Positions 1 to 5,723 are shown, numbered from the stretch's first letter. The stretch is DNA of 5,723 nucleotides from an uncultured Comamonadaceae bacterium (GCA_937871735.1 CALMOI010000470.1:1-5723), one strand, 5' to 3'. The notes: generated by a model not told the origin, from the letters alone. Numbers and translations are program-made.

Positions 1-174
1 GCCCGCCTGACCCTGCGCGACGGCAAGCCCAAGTACCTGGCCGACACGCCGCGTTTCATCCACTACATCCGCAGCACGGCGCACCGTTACCGACAACTCG
101 GCCCCCTGCTCAAGTGGCTGGACGAAATCGAAGGCCTGCAAGCCGCCAGCGGCTACGCCTTTGGCCGGATGTGA
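1..174 (+). CDS. amgK: AmgK-type N-acetylmuramate/N-acetylglucosamine kinase, 3' end only
   Basis: The gene is open from the left edge, in frame with base 1, to a TGA at 172-174, giving the last 57 residues. The visible C-terminus contains RDGKPKYLADTPRF followed by HYIRSTAHRY, which closely resembles the C-terminal part of Pseudomonas AmgK (RDGKPRYLGDVPRF as I remember it). AmgK belongs to the aminoglycoside phosphotransferase fold and phosphorylates the anomeric carbon of MurNAc/GlcNAc in a cytoplasmic peptidoglycan-recycling route that bypasses de novo UDP-MurNAc synthesis, working with the nucleotidyltransferase MurU. The catalytic part (HxD and DFQD-type motifs) lies outside the window, so activity cannot be judged. 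rsmE starts 14 nt downstream in the same direction, suggesting co-transcription. The alternative is another phosphotransferase of the same fold. Confidence 0.8.
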   Translation, partial: ARLTLRDGKPKYLADTPRFIHYIRSTAHRYRQLGPLLKWLDEIEGLQAASGYAFGRM

Positions 175-188
175 TCGGTCAGCACGCC

Positions 189-941
189 ATGCCCCGCTTC
201 CATTGCCCCGTGCCGCTCGCCAGCGGTGCCACCCTTGAACTGCCGCCCGGCGCAGCCCGCCATGTGCAGGTGCTGCGGATGCAGCCCGGCCAGACCGTCA
301 CCCTGTTCCACGGCGGTGATGCCGCCAGCAACCCGGCGGGCGGCGAGTTCGAGGCCACCATCACCCGCATGGGCCGCTCCGACGTGTGGGTCGAAGTCGG
401 CGCGCACCACCCCATCGAACGCGAAGCGCCGCGCCCCATCCACCTGCTGGCGGGCATCACCGCCAACGAGCGCATGGACTGGCTGGTCGAAAAAGCCACC
501 GAACTGGGCGCAGCCAGCCTGACCCCGCTGTTGGCCGAACGCAGCGTGCTCAAACTCAAAGGCGAGCGCGCCGACAAAAAGCTGGCCCACTGGCGCGGCG
601 TGGCCGTGGCCGCCAGCGAGCAATCGGGCCGCAACCGCGTCACCGTGCTGCACGACGCGGCCAGCTTGGTCGATTGGCTGGCTGACCATCCCGCTACCGC
701 CGACCACGCCCGCTGGGTGCTGTCGCTGCACCCAGCCGCCCAACCGCTGGCCGCCCGCGCTGCCGAACTGGCCCCCGGCGCGGCGGTGACGCTGCTCTCC
801 GGCCCCGAAGGTGGCCTGACCCCGGCGGAAGAAGCCGCCGCCCTGGCTGCCGGATTCGCCCCCGTCACCCTGGGCCCGCGCGTGCTGCGCGCCGAAACCG
901 CCCCGCTGGCCGTGCTGGGCGCACTGACGCTGCGGGATTGA
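189..941 (+). CDS. rsmE: 16S rRNA (uracil1498-N3)-methyltransferase RsmE
   Basis: RsmE transfers a methyl group from S-adenosylmethionine to N3 of U1498 in the decoding region of 16S rRNA, in the cytoplasm on assembled 30S subunits. The 250-residue product has the usual family length: a PUA-like N-terminal domain (about 1-70, with ARHVQVLRM) and a SPOUT methyltransferase domain. The knot motifs are clear: GPEGGL at about 205-210 and LRAETA at about 233-238, which form the SAM-binding trefoil knot. NERMDWLVEKATELG at about 94-108 is also typical. I chose the ATG at 189 because MPRFHCP matches the usual betaproteobacterial start. A GTG at 114 is in frame but would add 25 unconserved residues and overlap amgK by 61 nt. 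No strong Shine-Dalgarno sequence is seen, so coupling to amgK translation is possible. Confidence 0.96.
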   Translation: MPRFHCPVPLASGATLELPPGAARHVQVLRMQPGQTVTLFHGGDAASNPAGGEFEATITRMGRSDVWVEVGAHHPIEREAPRPIHLLAGITANERMDWLVEKATELGAASLTPLLAERSVLKLKGERADKKLAHWRGVAVAASEQSGRNRVTVLHDAASLVDWLADHPATADHARWVLSLHPAAQPLAARAAELAPGAAVTLLSGPEGGLTPAEEAAALAAGFAPVTLGPRVLRAETAPLAVLGALTLRD

Positions 942-986
942 GCCCGCCGCTAAGCTCGCTATTTTTCATTTCACAAAGGAAGCATC

Positions 987-1463
987 ATGGGTTTGTTTGA
1001 TTCAGTTTTGGGTTCGGTGTTGAACGGTGCGGCTGCACCGGGCCAAGCAGGCGCTGCCGATTTGGGCAGCTTGCTGGGCGCACTGGGCCAAAGCCAAGGC
1101 GGCGGCGGACTGGCTGCGCTGTTGCCGCTGGCCTCGCAACTGCTGGCCGATGACGGCCCCTTGGGCGGCGTGTCCGGCCTGATTGCCAAATTCCAGCAAG
1201 CCGGTTTGGGCGACATGCTGGCCTCGTGGCTGGGCAACGGCCCGCAAGCCGCCATCACCCCCGAGCAAATCACCCAAGTGTTGGGCAGCGACGTGGTGCG
1301 CAACTTGGCCGCACAAGTCGGCCTGGACGCTGACGTGCTGACCAGCCAACTGGCCCCCATGTTGCCCAGCTTGGTCAACGGCCTGATGGGCGGCGCGCAA
1401 GCGGGCAACGCCCCTGCCGGTGACGTGCTCGGCGCGCTGGGCGGTTTGCTGAACCGGGGTTGA
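987..1463 (+). CDS. yidB: YidB-like DUF937 family protein
   Basis: The 158-residue product starts MGLFDSVLGSVLNG, like E. coli YidB, and carries the family hallmarks GLGDMLASWLGNG (about 73-85) and ITPEQITQVLG (about 90-100), followed by a helical segment rich in Leu and Ala. Residues 15-60 and 134-158 are Gly/Ala-rich and of low complexity. No signal peptide or convincing membrane helix is visible, so it is probably cytoplasmic. The molecular function of the DUF937/YidB family is not established to my knowledge. The ATG has a strong ribosome binding site, AAAGGAAG at 975-982. The gene lies 45 nt after rsmE, enough for its own promoter, although I cannot identify one. The MFS gene follows after 24 nt. 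Confidence 0.9.
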   Translation: MGLFDSVLGSVLNGAAAPGQAGAADLGSLLGALGQSQGGGGLAALLPLASQLLADDGPLGGVSGLIAKFQQAGLGDMLASWLGNGPQAAITPEQITQVLGSDVVRNLAAQVGLDADVLTSQLAPMLPSLVNGLMGGAQAGNAPAGDVLGALGGLLNRG

Positions 1464-1487
1464 TCCCCACGCCTTGACGCACGGTTC

Positions 1488-2675
1488 ATGAATCGCAACC
1501 TCCTTTTGTTGACCGTGTGTCAGGGCTTGTTCCTGACCAACAACGTCGTCCTGATCGCCATCAACGGCTTGGTCGGCCTGAGCTTGGCCCCGCTGGGCTG
1601 GATGGCGACTTTGCCCGTCATGGGCTACGTGGTGGGCGGTGCGTTGTCCACCAGCTTGGTGGCGCAAACCCAAGCGCGCTGGGGCCGACGCGCTTCATTT
1701 TTGATTGGACTGCTGGTGGCGCTGGCTTCGGCGCTGCTGTGCGCTTATGCGGTGGTCGCGCACAATTTTTGGCTGCTGATAGCGGCCACCGTGGTCGCGG
1801 GCTACTACAGCGCCAACGGTCAGTTGTACCGCTTTGCCGCCGCTGAACTGGCCGCGCCTGCGTTTCGTGAACAAGCTGTGTCGCTGGTGATGGCGGGCGG
1901 CTTGATTGGCGCGGTGCTGGGGCCAAATTTGGCCGCTTACACCAAAGGCTTGATGAGCGCGCCCTTTGTCGGCGCTTACCTCACGCTGGCGGTGATTGCG
2001 CTGCTGTCGCTCGTGCTGATGGCGCTGGTGCAGTTTCCGCCCGTGCCCGTGCGCGCCGCCGGGGCCAGCACAGGCCGACCGCTTGGCGAGATCATGCGCC
2101 AGCCCATTTTCATCGTCGCCGCGTTGAGCGCCGCGCTGTGCTACGGCATCATGAACTTGCTGATGGCCGCCACGCCGCTGGCCATGCAAGTCTGCGGCTA
2201 CCCCTTCAGCGATGCGGCTTTTGTGCTGGAGTGGCACGTCATCGGGATGTTTGCGCCGGGTTTTTTCACGGGGCACTTGATCAAAAAATTCGGCCCGTTG
2301 CCGGTGATGGGCGTGGGCGTGCTGCTGAACGCGGGCTGCATCGCCATTGCGCTGTCGGGCGTGGACTTGAACCAGTTTTTGGTCGCGCTGTTCTTGCTCG
2401 GCGTGGGCTGGAACTTCCTGTTCACCGGCAGCACCACCTTGGCACTGCGCGCCTACCGCCCCGAAGAAAAAGACCGTGCCCAAGCCGCCATCAACTTCTG
2501 CGTTTTTGCGACGATGGCGCTGACCTCTTTCGCCTCAGGCGCGCTGGTCACGACGCAGGGTTGGGCCATGCTGAATTGGGGCTCGATTCCGGCGGTGCTG
2601 CTGATGGGCGCAGCGCTGCTGTGGCTGGCGCGGGTGTCGGCCCGCCCATCAACGCCGCAAACTGCTCAGCCGTGA
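1488..2675 (+). CDS. Major facilitator superfamily transporter, substrate unknown
   Basis: This is a 395-residue inner-membrane protein with about 12 hydrophobic helices in two six-helix halves, the usual MFS size. A motif-A-like loop follows helix 2 (ARWGRR, residues 63-68), and its counterpart follows helix 8 (GHLIKKFGP, 262-270). A motif-C-like helix 5 is present (AGGLIGAVLGP, about 136-146), a feature often seen in antiporters. The central loop at about 183-203 separates the halves. GVGWNFLFTGSTTLALRAY (305-323) is a well-kept block in one branch of MFS proteins, but I cannot assign a substrate from it. The ATG at 1488 is the first in frame, lies 24 nt after yidB and lacks a clear Shine-Dalgarno sequence, so it may be translated as part of a yidB operon. 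The last 128 bp overlap the convergent flavoprotein gene. Confidence 0.88.
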   Translation: MNRNLLLLTVCQGLFLTNNVVLIAINGLVGLSLAPLGWMATLPVMGYVVGGALSTSLVAQTQARWGRRASFLIGLLVALASALLCAYAVVAHNFWLLIAATVVAGYYSANGQLYRFAAAELAAPAFREQAVSLVMAGGLIGAVLGPNLAAYTKGLMSAPFVGAYLTLAVIALLSLVLMALVQFPPVPVRAAGASTGRPLGEIMRQPIFIVAALSAALCYGIMNLLMAATPLAMQVCGYPFSDAAFVLEWHVIGMFAPGFFTGHLIKKFGPLPVMGVGVLLNAGCIAIALSGVDLNQFLVALFLLGVGWNFLFTGSTTLALRAYRPEEKDRAQAAINFCVFATMALTSFASGALVTTQGWAMLNWGSIPAVLLMGAALLWLARVSARPSTPQTAQP

Positions 2676-3111
2676 GCGAGTGCGCCCGGCCAAACCCGCC
2701 CACAAAACGCACCATGCGCAAGCGCACGATGAACAGCGAAAAATCCGCAAAGCCAAACATGGCCTCGCTGTCGGGAAAGCGCGCCAAGTACAGCGCGCGT
2801 GCCTCGGCGTAGTCGGTGCTGTCGGACGGGCAGGGCTGGGCCTCGCCCTGCACGCTCAGGCGCGGCAAGGCCAGCGGCGAATCGGCCATGTCCAACGTGC
2901 CCGTCACCATCAGCCCCACCCCGGCGTGCGCCAGCATGTCCGCCGTGTGCGTCGCCAGTCGGCTGACATGAATCACCACCCCGCGCCCTTGCGGCAGCCA
3001 AGCGCAAGGCACCATCGACACCGCAGGCTCGCCCTTGTGCAACGTCGCCAGCGCGGCGACGGGTTGAGTGGCGAGCAGGGATTGCAGGGCCGAGGCTTGG
3101 ATGGGTTCCAT
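2548..3111 (-). CDS. HugZ/pyridoxamine 5'-phosphate oxidase-like FMN-binding protein
   Basis: The 187-residue product has the FMN-binding split-barrel pattern of the pyridoxamine-phosphate-oxidase superfamily, nearest the HugZ/heme-utilisation-type branch. Features seen: PVAALATLHKGEPAVSMVP (17-35), HVSRLATHTADML (48-60), RLSVQGEAQ (84-92), then YLARFPDSEAMFGFADFSL (108-126) and VRFVGGFGRAHSL (134-146). Such proteins bind flavin or haem in the cytoplasm; the substrate here is unknown, and HugZ-type haem degradation is only one option. The conserved domain ends near residue 155. The last 32 residues are Ala/Pro/Ser-rich and antisense to the transporter gene, so they may be a dispensable extension from loss of an earlier stop. 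The ATG at 3111-3109 lies 10 nt after the XRE stop codon, so the two genes are probably co-transcribed and the flavoprotein may be under XRE control. Confidence 0.82.
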   Translation of the reverse strand: MEPIQASALQSLLATQPVAALATLHKGEPAVSMVPCAWLPQGRGVVIHVSRLATHTADMLAHAGVGLMVTGTLDMADSPLALPRLSVQGEAQPCPSDSTDYAEARALYLARFPDSEAMFGFADFSLFIVRLRMVRFVGGFGRAHSLTAEQFAALMGGPTPAPATAALRPSAAPPESSPNSAWPNPAS

Positions 3112-3121
3112 AGGGCTGGTC

Positions 3122-3514
3122 TCAGGGGGTGTCAGGTGGTGTGGCCGTCTGTGTTGACGGTGACTTGGCGGCTAGCCGCGCTTCTATCGACAGCGGCTTG
3201 CGTACCGAGCGCAACTTGGCGGCACGCACCGCATCTTCCAGCGCGCCCAGATCGTGTTCAGGCGCAGCCAGATCGGGCAGCGCCTGCGCCCGCCCGATCA
3301 GCCACAGCGCGGTGGCGTAGATGCCGATGCCGACGCTGGGGTCGCCTTTTTCCATGCGGCTGACGGTGGGCTCGGACACGCCGATGCGCGCCGCCCAAGT
3401 CTTGATCGACTCGCGCCGCCGCTTGCGGGCAATGGACAGGTTCTCGCCCAACTGGCGCAGCTGCGCCTGTACCAGCGGCGGCAGGGAGGTCAGGGCGATG
3501 GGGCGTTTTGGCAT
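3122..3514 (-). CDS. XRE-family helix-turn-helix regulator, HipB-like
   Basis: This is a small DNA-binding regulator of 130 residues. I start it at the ATG 3514-3512 (MPKRPIALTSLPP). The reading frame stays open to 3661, but the extra 49 residues look non-coding and would run across the inverted repeat. The helix-turn-helix covers about 22-60: LGENLSIARKRRRESIKTWA, then RIGVSEPTVSRMEKGDPSV with the recognition helix near 48-55. The C-terminal half (YATALWLIGRAQALPDLAAPEHDL) resembles what I recall of regulators encoded beside HipA-type kinase toxins. No hipA gene follows; a flavoprotein gene lies 10 nt downstream. It may be an orphan antitoxin that became a regulator, or simply a local autorepressor. 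XRE proteins bind as dimers to inverted repeats, and one lies directly before this start. The HipB relation is inference; the XRE call is solid. Confidence 0.85.
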   Translation of the reverse strand: MPKRPIALTSLPPLVQAQLRQLGENLSIARKRRRESIKTWAARIGVSEPTVSRMEKGDPSVGIGIYATALWLIGRAQALPDLAAPEHDLGALEDAVRAAKLRSVRKPLSIEARLAAKSPSTQTATPPDTP

Positions 3515-3517
3515 GAC

Positions 3518-3555
3518 ATAGATATTAGCTTTTTTGCCTGAAGGACTATATCTAT
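3518..3555 (-). promoter_or_regulatory. Candidate XRE operator: 8-bp inverted repeat before the regulator start
   Basis: ATAGATAT at 3518-3525 and ATATCTAT at 3548-3555 are perfect inverted repeats 22 bp apart, and the similarity extends inward by an AG/CT pair with a 1-nt offset. The proximal arm is only 3 bp from the XRE start codon, and the interval includes an A-tract and an AT-rich TAATAT (minus strand) that could be a -10 element; no good -35 is evident. The position fits autorepression by the XRE dimer. Binding is inferred, not shown. Confidence 0.45.
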
Positions 3556-3626
3556 CGTTGCTCAAGCGATGGCTGCTGCGATGCGGGCAGGGCAGATGGC
3601 GGCTAAAACCCGCCGAGTAAGGCTCC

Positions 3627-3750
3627 AAATGGCCTCTACGCAAGGCCGTTTGTAGCCCCAAAAGTGATACATATTTTCGTTAACTAAAAGTAATTAACGA
3701 AAATATGTATCGTTTTCAGGGCTAAAAGCATGGGGGCGTAGAGGCCGTTT
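3627..3750. repeat. 124-bp gapless imperfect palindrome with an 18-bp perfect core arm
   Basis: Three separate inverted-repeat blocks share one centre (3688/3689) with no indels. The inner arms are 3666-3683 and 3694-3711 (18 of 18 bp, beginning GATACATATTTTCG), the middle arms TAGCCC at 3653-3658 with GGGCTA at 3719-3724, and the outer arms GGCCTCTACGC at 3631-3641 with GCGTAGAGGCC at 3736-3746. Counting by hand, 44 of the 57 opposed positions outside the 10-nt loop are complementary. The core is AT-rich inside GC-rich surroundings. It could be a palindromic interspersed repeat or MITE-like element, a cruciform or transcript hairpin, or a binding site. The outer GGCCTCTA block resembles what I remember of short intergenic repeats in Comamonadaceae; that link is uncertain. 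No U-tract follows either arm, so it is not a typical terminator. Confidence 0.85.
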
Positions 3751-3809
3751 TACGGGATTTCATGGCCCAGCCCGGTGCCTTTGGTGGGTTGGGCGCGCCC
3801 TGCGCATGG

Positions 3810-3953
3810 CTACATCGCCTGCGCCAGCGGCTCCAACCCAGCCAGCAGGGTTTCGGGCGCAATGTCCTGCTCGTGCGGCCACGTCACCGCGCCGAACAGG
3901 ATGCCGACTTGGTTGAAGTAATGCACATTTTGGGGTTCTTTGATGTGTTGTGC
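3810..3953 (-). pseudogene. 3' remnant of a DUF2442-type gene
   Basis: On the minus strand an in-frame stretch of 48 codons between TGA (3956-3954) and TAG (3812-3810) reads HYFNQVGILFGAVTW followed by PHEQDIAPETLLAGLEPL. This matches the C-terminal half of the DUF2442 family, where a [YF]F.QV strand is followed by G.V.WP...D.AP..L. DUF2442 proteins usually have roughly 80 or more residues and are often encoded beside DUF4160 genes, a pairing proposed to be toxin-antitoxin-like. Here the N-terminal part is missing: there is no ATG in frame, only a GTG at 3926-3924 just before the conserved segment. The recognisable portion is GC-rich like the left half of the window, whereas DNA upstream of it is AT-rich. 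I infer truncation by arrival of the right-hand island. The alternative is a very short independent gene, which seems unlikely. Confidence 0.55.
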
Positions 3954-3985
3954 TCAAGATAAGGTTAATGATCGACTCTAAATTA
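3920..3985. other. Composition boundary, probable left end of an AT-rich island
   Basis: G+C content falls abruptly here: the DNA to the left reads like a high-GC chromosome, and from about 3927 onward it is AT-rich with different codon use. The change coincides with the truncated end of the DUF2442-type remnant and lies only about 55 bp beyond the 3' end of the ATPase gene. No integrase, tRNA gene, insertion sequence or clear direct repeat is visible at the junction, so the mode of insertion is unknown. Confidence 0.6.
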
Positions 3986-5470
3986 CATCCAGATGGCTTG
4001 GCTTAAAACAGCCCGAATTCGGGGCAGGGTGGCATCTTTGATCCAGGGTAGAGCAGTTAATTCCTCATCTGATGCATCGGCAACTTGGCCGACAGTTGAA
4101 TATCCAGCTGATATTAAAACCTCGAGACGTTTTGGTGTTAATCCGTATGGGTATGCTTTCCCCTTGGCGAGCGCAGATATGGGGCTTTCAAGAATGCCAA
4201 GCTCCTTATAGTCAGGCAAGGGAGGCATGACTATATCGCTAAAGATAGAGCTGGTTCGCTGGACTTCGGCTAAATTATCGCGATCAGTGGCTAGCCATTG
4301 CCTAAATAGATCTTGTGTTAGACGTGCACCAGAGGATACTTCCAAGAGGTTTGCTATATTAACAGCATATCGAGGGCCGCGCCCTCCTTTTTTTAGAGCT
4401 CGTGAAGCCTCTCGTTTTGAAATAAATCCAGCATATTCTAGGATTTCCAGAGGTTTTGCAAAGTGTTGGCAGAAATCTCGGTGAATAATGATGGATGGAT
4501 TTTTGCTTTCAGAACACGCCTCGAATATTATTGAGGCCAGCATTTTGCTTGGTTCTACGAGTGGCTCGTATCGCCCAAGTTTTGGTTGAACTTCTTCAAG
4601 TAGCGGCCAGAAGTACTCTGCACATAAATCAATAAGACATTTGGTTAATTCTGGCATGCCGATCCCGTCAGGAATTGAATTCAGTCGATTGCAGGCAAAG
4701 ACAAATGCTCGCATGTTTCCAAGTACTGCGCGCCCCAAGAATGCAGACACATCTGATACTTTTAGTGTCCCAACGAATTTTTCTGGGAGATTTGCATATC
4801 TTGCGCTTAACACATCCAAGAAAAATTTAGGGAATTCATGAGATGTTTCATCTCTTGAAACATCTATCACCGTTGCATCATTAAAAACATCAAACCTCTT
4901 CCCAAAATTCGTAACTCCTGGATAGATTGCTGCTTTACAGGAGACGCTTCGGCTAGAAATGGTTCTAAATATGTCAAAGAACTCGGATGAGGAATTTTCT
5001 CGACCTAGATGAGCTGCGTCATCGAATAATATTACTATTCGTCGGCCCAGTCTTAGTGCTAATGCGGAAAGCGCGCGCTGGAGCTCCCCGCCATGATCAA
5101 CTCTTGGAAAGGTGTGGTCGGTAAGTCCGGTCGTATCTAGCTCTACTGCAATGGCATCACAAATCAAATCAACAAGAAATCGCTCGTATGCGGAGCCGGA
5201 TTCTCGAAGTAGAGGAAGGTATCTAAGGCTTAGGTAGATTCCGAATATATTTGATTCTGATGATTTTATCTGGTTTGCGGCTTCTCTCATTAGGGTACTT
5301 TTCCCGCTTCCTCTTCCACCTCGAAGAAGGACTGGCCCGTGAGCCACCAGGGATCTTATAATCCTTTCTTCAAAGCTGGAGAATTTATGGATTAAAGAAA
5401 ATAATTCATCTGAGCATTCTTCGGCAGCCAATACCAGTTGGCCTTCGTCTTCGATTTTATTGTTGTCCAT
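3983..5470 (-). CDS. ORC/Cdc6-like P-loop ATPase with winged helix and C-terminal HhH domain
   Basis: The 495-residue product carries a Walker A motif at 51-59 (GGRGSGKST) and a Walker B strand at 144-151 (RIVILFDD, with Asp-Asp rather than Asp-Glu). CKAAIYPGV (179-187) is a plausible sensor-1 strand. Residues about 305-380 look like a winged helix, ending in the wing-like KKGGRGPRYAVNI. Residues about 442-490 (LTPKRLEVLISAGYSTVGQ onward) follow the helix-hairpin-helix pattern of the RNA polymerase alpha C-terminal domain, suggesting nucleic-acid binding. There is no signal peptide or membrane helix. The ATG at 5470-5468 has a GAGAGAA Shine-Dalgarno 6 nt upstream, inside the preceding gene, which it overlaps by 14 nt. 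Codon use is AT-rich, unlike the left genes. The architecture suggests an ATP-dependent DNA- or RNA-sensing or loading protein. Defence function is a guess from context; a replication or transposition ATPase is possible. Confidence 0.85.
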   Translation of the reverse strand: MDNNKIEDEGQLVLAAEECSDELFSLIHKFSSFEERIIRSLVAHGPVLLRGGRGSGKSTLMREAANQIKSSESNIFGIYLSLRYLPLLRESGSAYERFLVDLICDAIAVELDTTGLTDHTFPRVDHGGELQRALSALALRLGRRIVILFDDAAHLGRENSSSEFFDIFRTISSRSVSCKAAIYPGVTNFGKRFDVFNDATVIDVSRDETSHEFPKFFLDVLSARYANLPEKFVGTLKVSDVSAFLGRAVLGNMRAFVFACNRLNSIPDGIGMPELTKCLIDLCAEYFWPLLEEVQPKLGRYEPLVEPSKMLASIIFEACSESKNPSIIIHRDFCQHFAKPLEILEYAGFISKREASRALKKGGRGPRYAVNIANLLEVSSGARLTQDLFRQWLATDRDNLAEVQRTSSIFSDIVMPPLPDYKELGILESPISALAKGKAYPYGLTPKRLEVLISAGYSTVGQVADASDEELTALPWIKDATLPRIRAVLSQAIWM

Positions 5471-5723
5471 TGATAATTCTCTCTACTTCGATAAATTTAT
5501 TAAATGCATCTTCTCGGGATAGGTCTATCCTGATTCCGGATGCGAAATGTGAGATGAGGGCGAGGGTGGTAACCCATTTTATTGAATTCTCTAGTGCTGT
5601 GGCAAGTGTGGATTCATCAAATTTAACTTCTCTCCTCACGAAAAATTCAGGGTGAATTCCTTTTGATAGCTCGCTGTAGATTTTGTTTCCTGTTCCTGTT
5701 GTCTGTTTTTTGAAATCTTCTGG
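5457..5723 (-). CDS. Unrecognised protein, C-terminal 88 residues, coupled to the ATPase gene
   Basis: The frame is open from the right edge (minus strand, beginning with the codon at 5723-5721) to a TAA at 5459-5457, so the gene starts outside the window. The visible part opens with PEDFKKQTTGTGNKIYSELS, then KGIHPEFFVRREVKF, a mainly helical stretch with a hydrophobic WVTTLALISHFASG segment, and the end VERIINGQQ. I do not recognise a family. The YxxLSxxIHP pattern vaguely recalls helical HEPN/DUF5677-like proteins, which is too weak to assign. The last 14 nt overlap the ATPase start codon region (ATGGACAACAATAA), and the ATPase ribosome binding site lies within this coding sequence. That strongly suggests translational coupling and a shared function. 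The internal GTG at 5639 is not taken as the start because coding continues in frame to the window edge. Confidence 0.7.
   Translation of the reverse strand, partial: PEDFKKQTTGTGNKIYSELSKGIHPEFFVRREVKFDESTLATALENSIKWVTTLALISHFASGIRIDLSREDAFNKFIEVERIINGQQ

Noticed and set aside
114..188. In-frame GTG at 114 as the rsmE start
   Set aside because: It overlaps the amgK end by 61 nt, and the added residues look like out-of-frame amgK. The ATG at 189 gives the standard RsmE N-terminus.
932..947. GCGGG/CCCGC hairpin over the rsmE stop codon as a terminator
   Set aside because: The stem is only 5 bp and no T-tract follows directly. The run of five T at 962-966 begins 14 nt later.
2138..2812. 224-aa plus-strand frame overlapping the transporter and flavoprotein genes
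   Set aside because: Its Arg/Ala/Gly-rich sequence has no recognisable domain and is explained as an alternate frame of the transporter gene.
3598..3614. Small GGCGG/CCGCC hairpin
   Set aside because: A 5-bp stem in GC-rich DNA is common by chance, and it has no T-tract or link to a gene end.
3515..3661. N-terminal extension of the XRE protein to 179 residues
   Set aside because: The added segment is unlike any regulator N-terminus and would read through the putative operator. The internal ATG at 3514 begins the recognisable part.
3666..3711. Integron attC or Xer dif site in the AT-rich dyad
   Set aside because: The arms are perfectly symmetric. attC sites need imperfect arms with RYYYAAC/GTTRRRY cores, and the half-sites do not match dif consensus.
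3760..3962. 65-66 aa open frames on both strands
   Set aside because: They are out of frame with the DUF2442-like remnant, and their compositions look like shadow translations.

Overview
The window joins two kinds of DNA. From 1 to about 3925 it is GC-rich (47 of 60 bases at 841-900), with codon use and gene content typical of a betaproteobacterial chromosome. The RsmE and AmgK sequences and the HugZ-like gene suggest Burkholderiales, probably Comamonadaceae; this is inference from remembered family sequences, not a search. From about 3927 to the right edge the DNA is much more AT-rich (25 of 60 G+C at 4081-4140) and looks horizontally acquired.

Left part, plus strand: the 3' end of an amgK-type amino-sugar kinase gene (cell-wall recycling), then rsmE (16S rRNA m3U1498 methyltransferase), a yidB/DUF937 gene, and a 12-helix MFS transporter gene. 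Gaps are 14 nt between amgK and rsmE, 45 nt between rsmE and yidB, and 23-24 nt between yidB and the transporter gene. The transporter's 3' end overlaps, tail to tail by 128 bp, a minus-strand gene for a HugZ/pyridoxamine-phosphate-oxidase-like flavoprotein. That gene lies 10 nt downstream of a small XRE regulator gene, so the two probably form an operon. The regulator resembles HipB-type antitoxins, but no hipA is present beside it.

Middle part, 3515-3982, holds no intact gene. In order it contains an 8-bp inverted repeat next to the XRE start (candidate operator), a gapless 124-bp imperfect palindrome with an 18-bp perfect core arm, and the 3' remnant of a DUF2442-type gene. The base composition changes inside or at the upstream edge of that remnant, which makes it the likely insertion boundary of an island.

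Right part, minus strand: a two-gene overlapping cassette. The upstream gene runs off the window and is not recognised. Its last 14 nt overlap the start of a 495-aa P-loop ATPase gene. The ATPase appears to carry an ORC/Cdc6- or STAND-like NTPase domain, a winged helix, and a C-terminal helix-hairpin-helix domain resembling the RNA polymerase alpha C-terminal domain. I know of no named system that this pair matches. Anti-mobile-element defence is a reasonable hypothesis from the context, but it is unproven.
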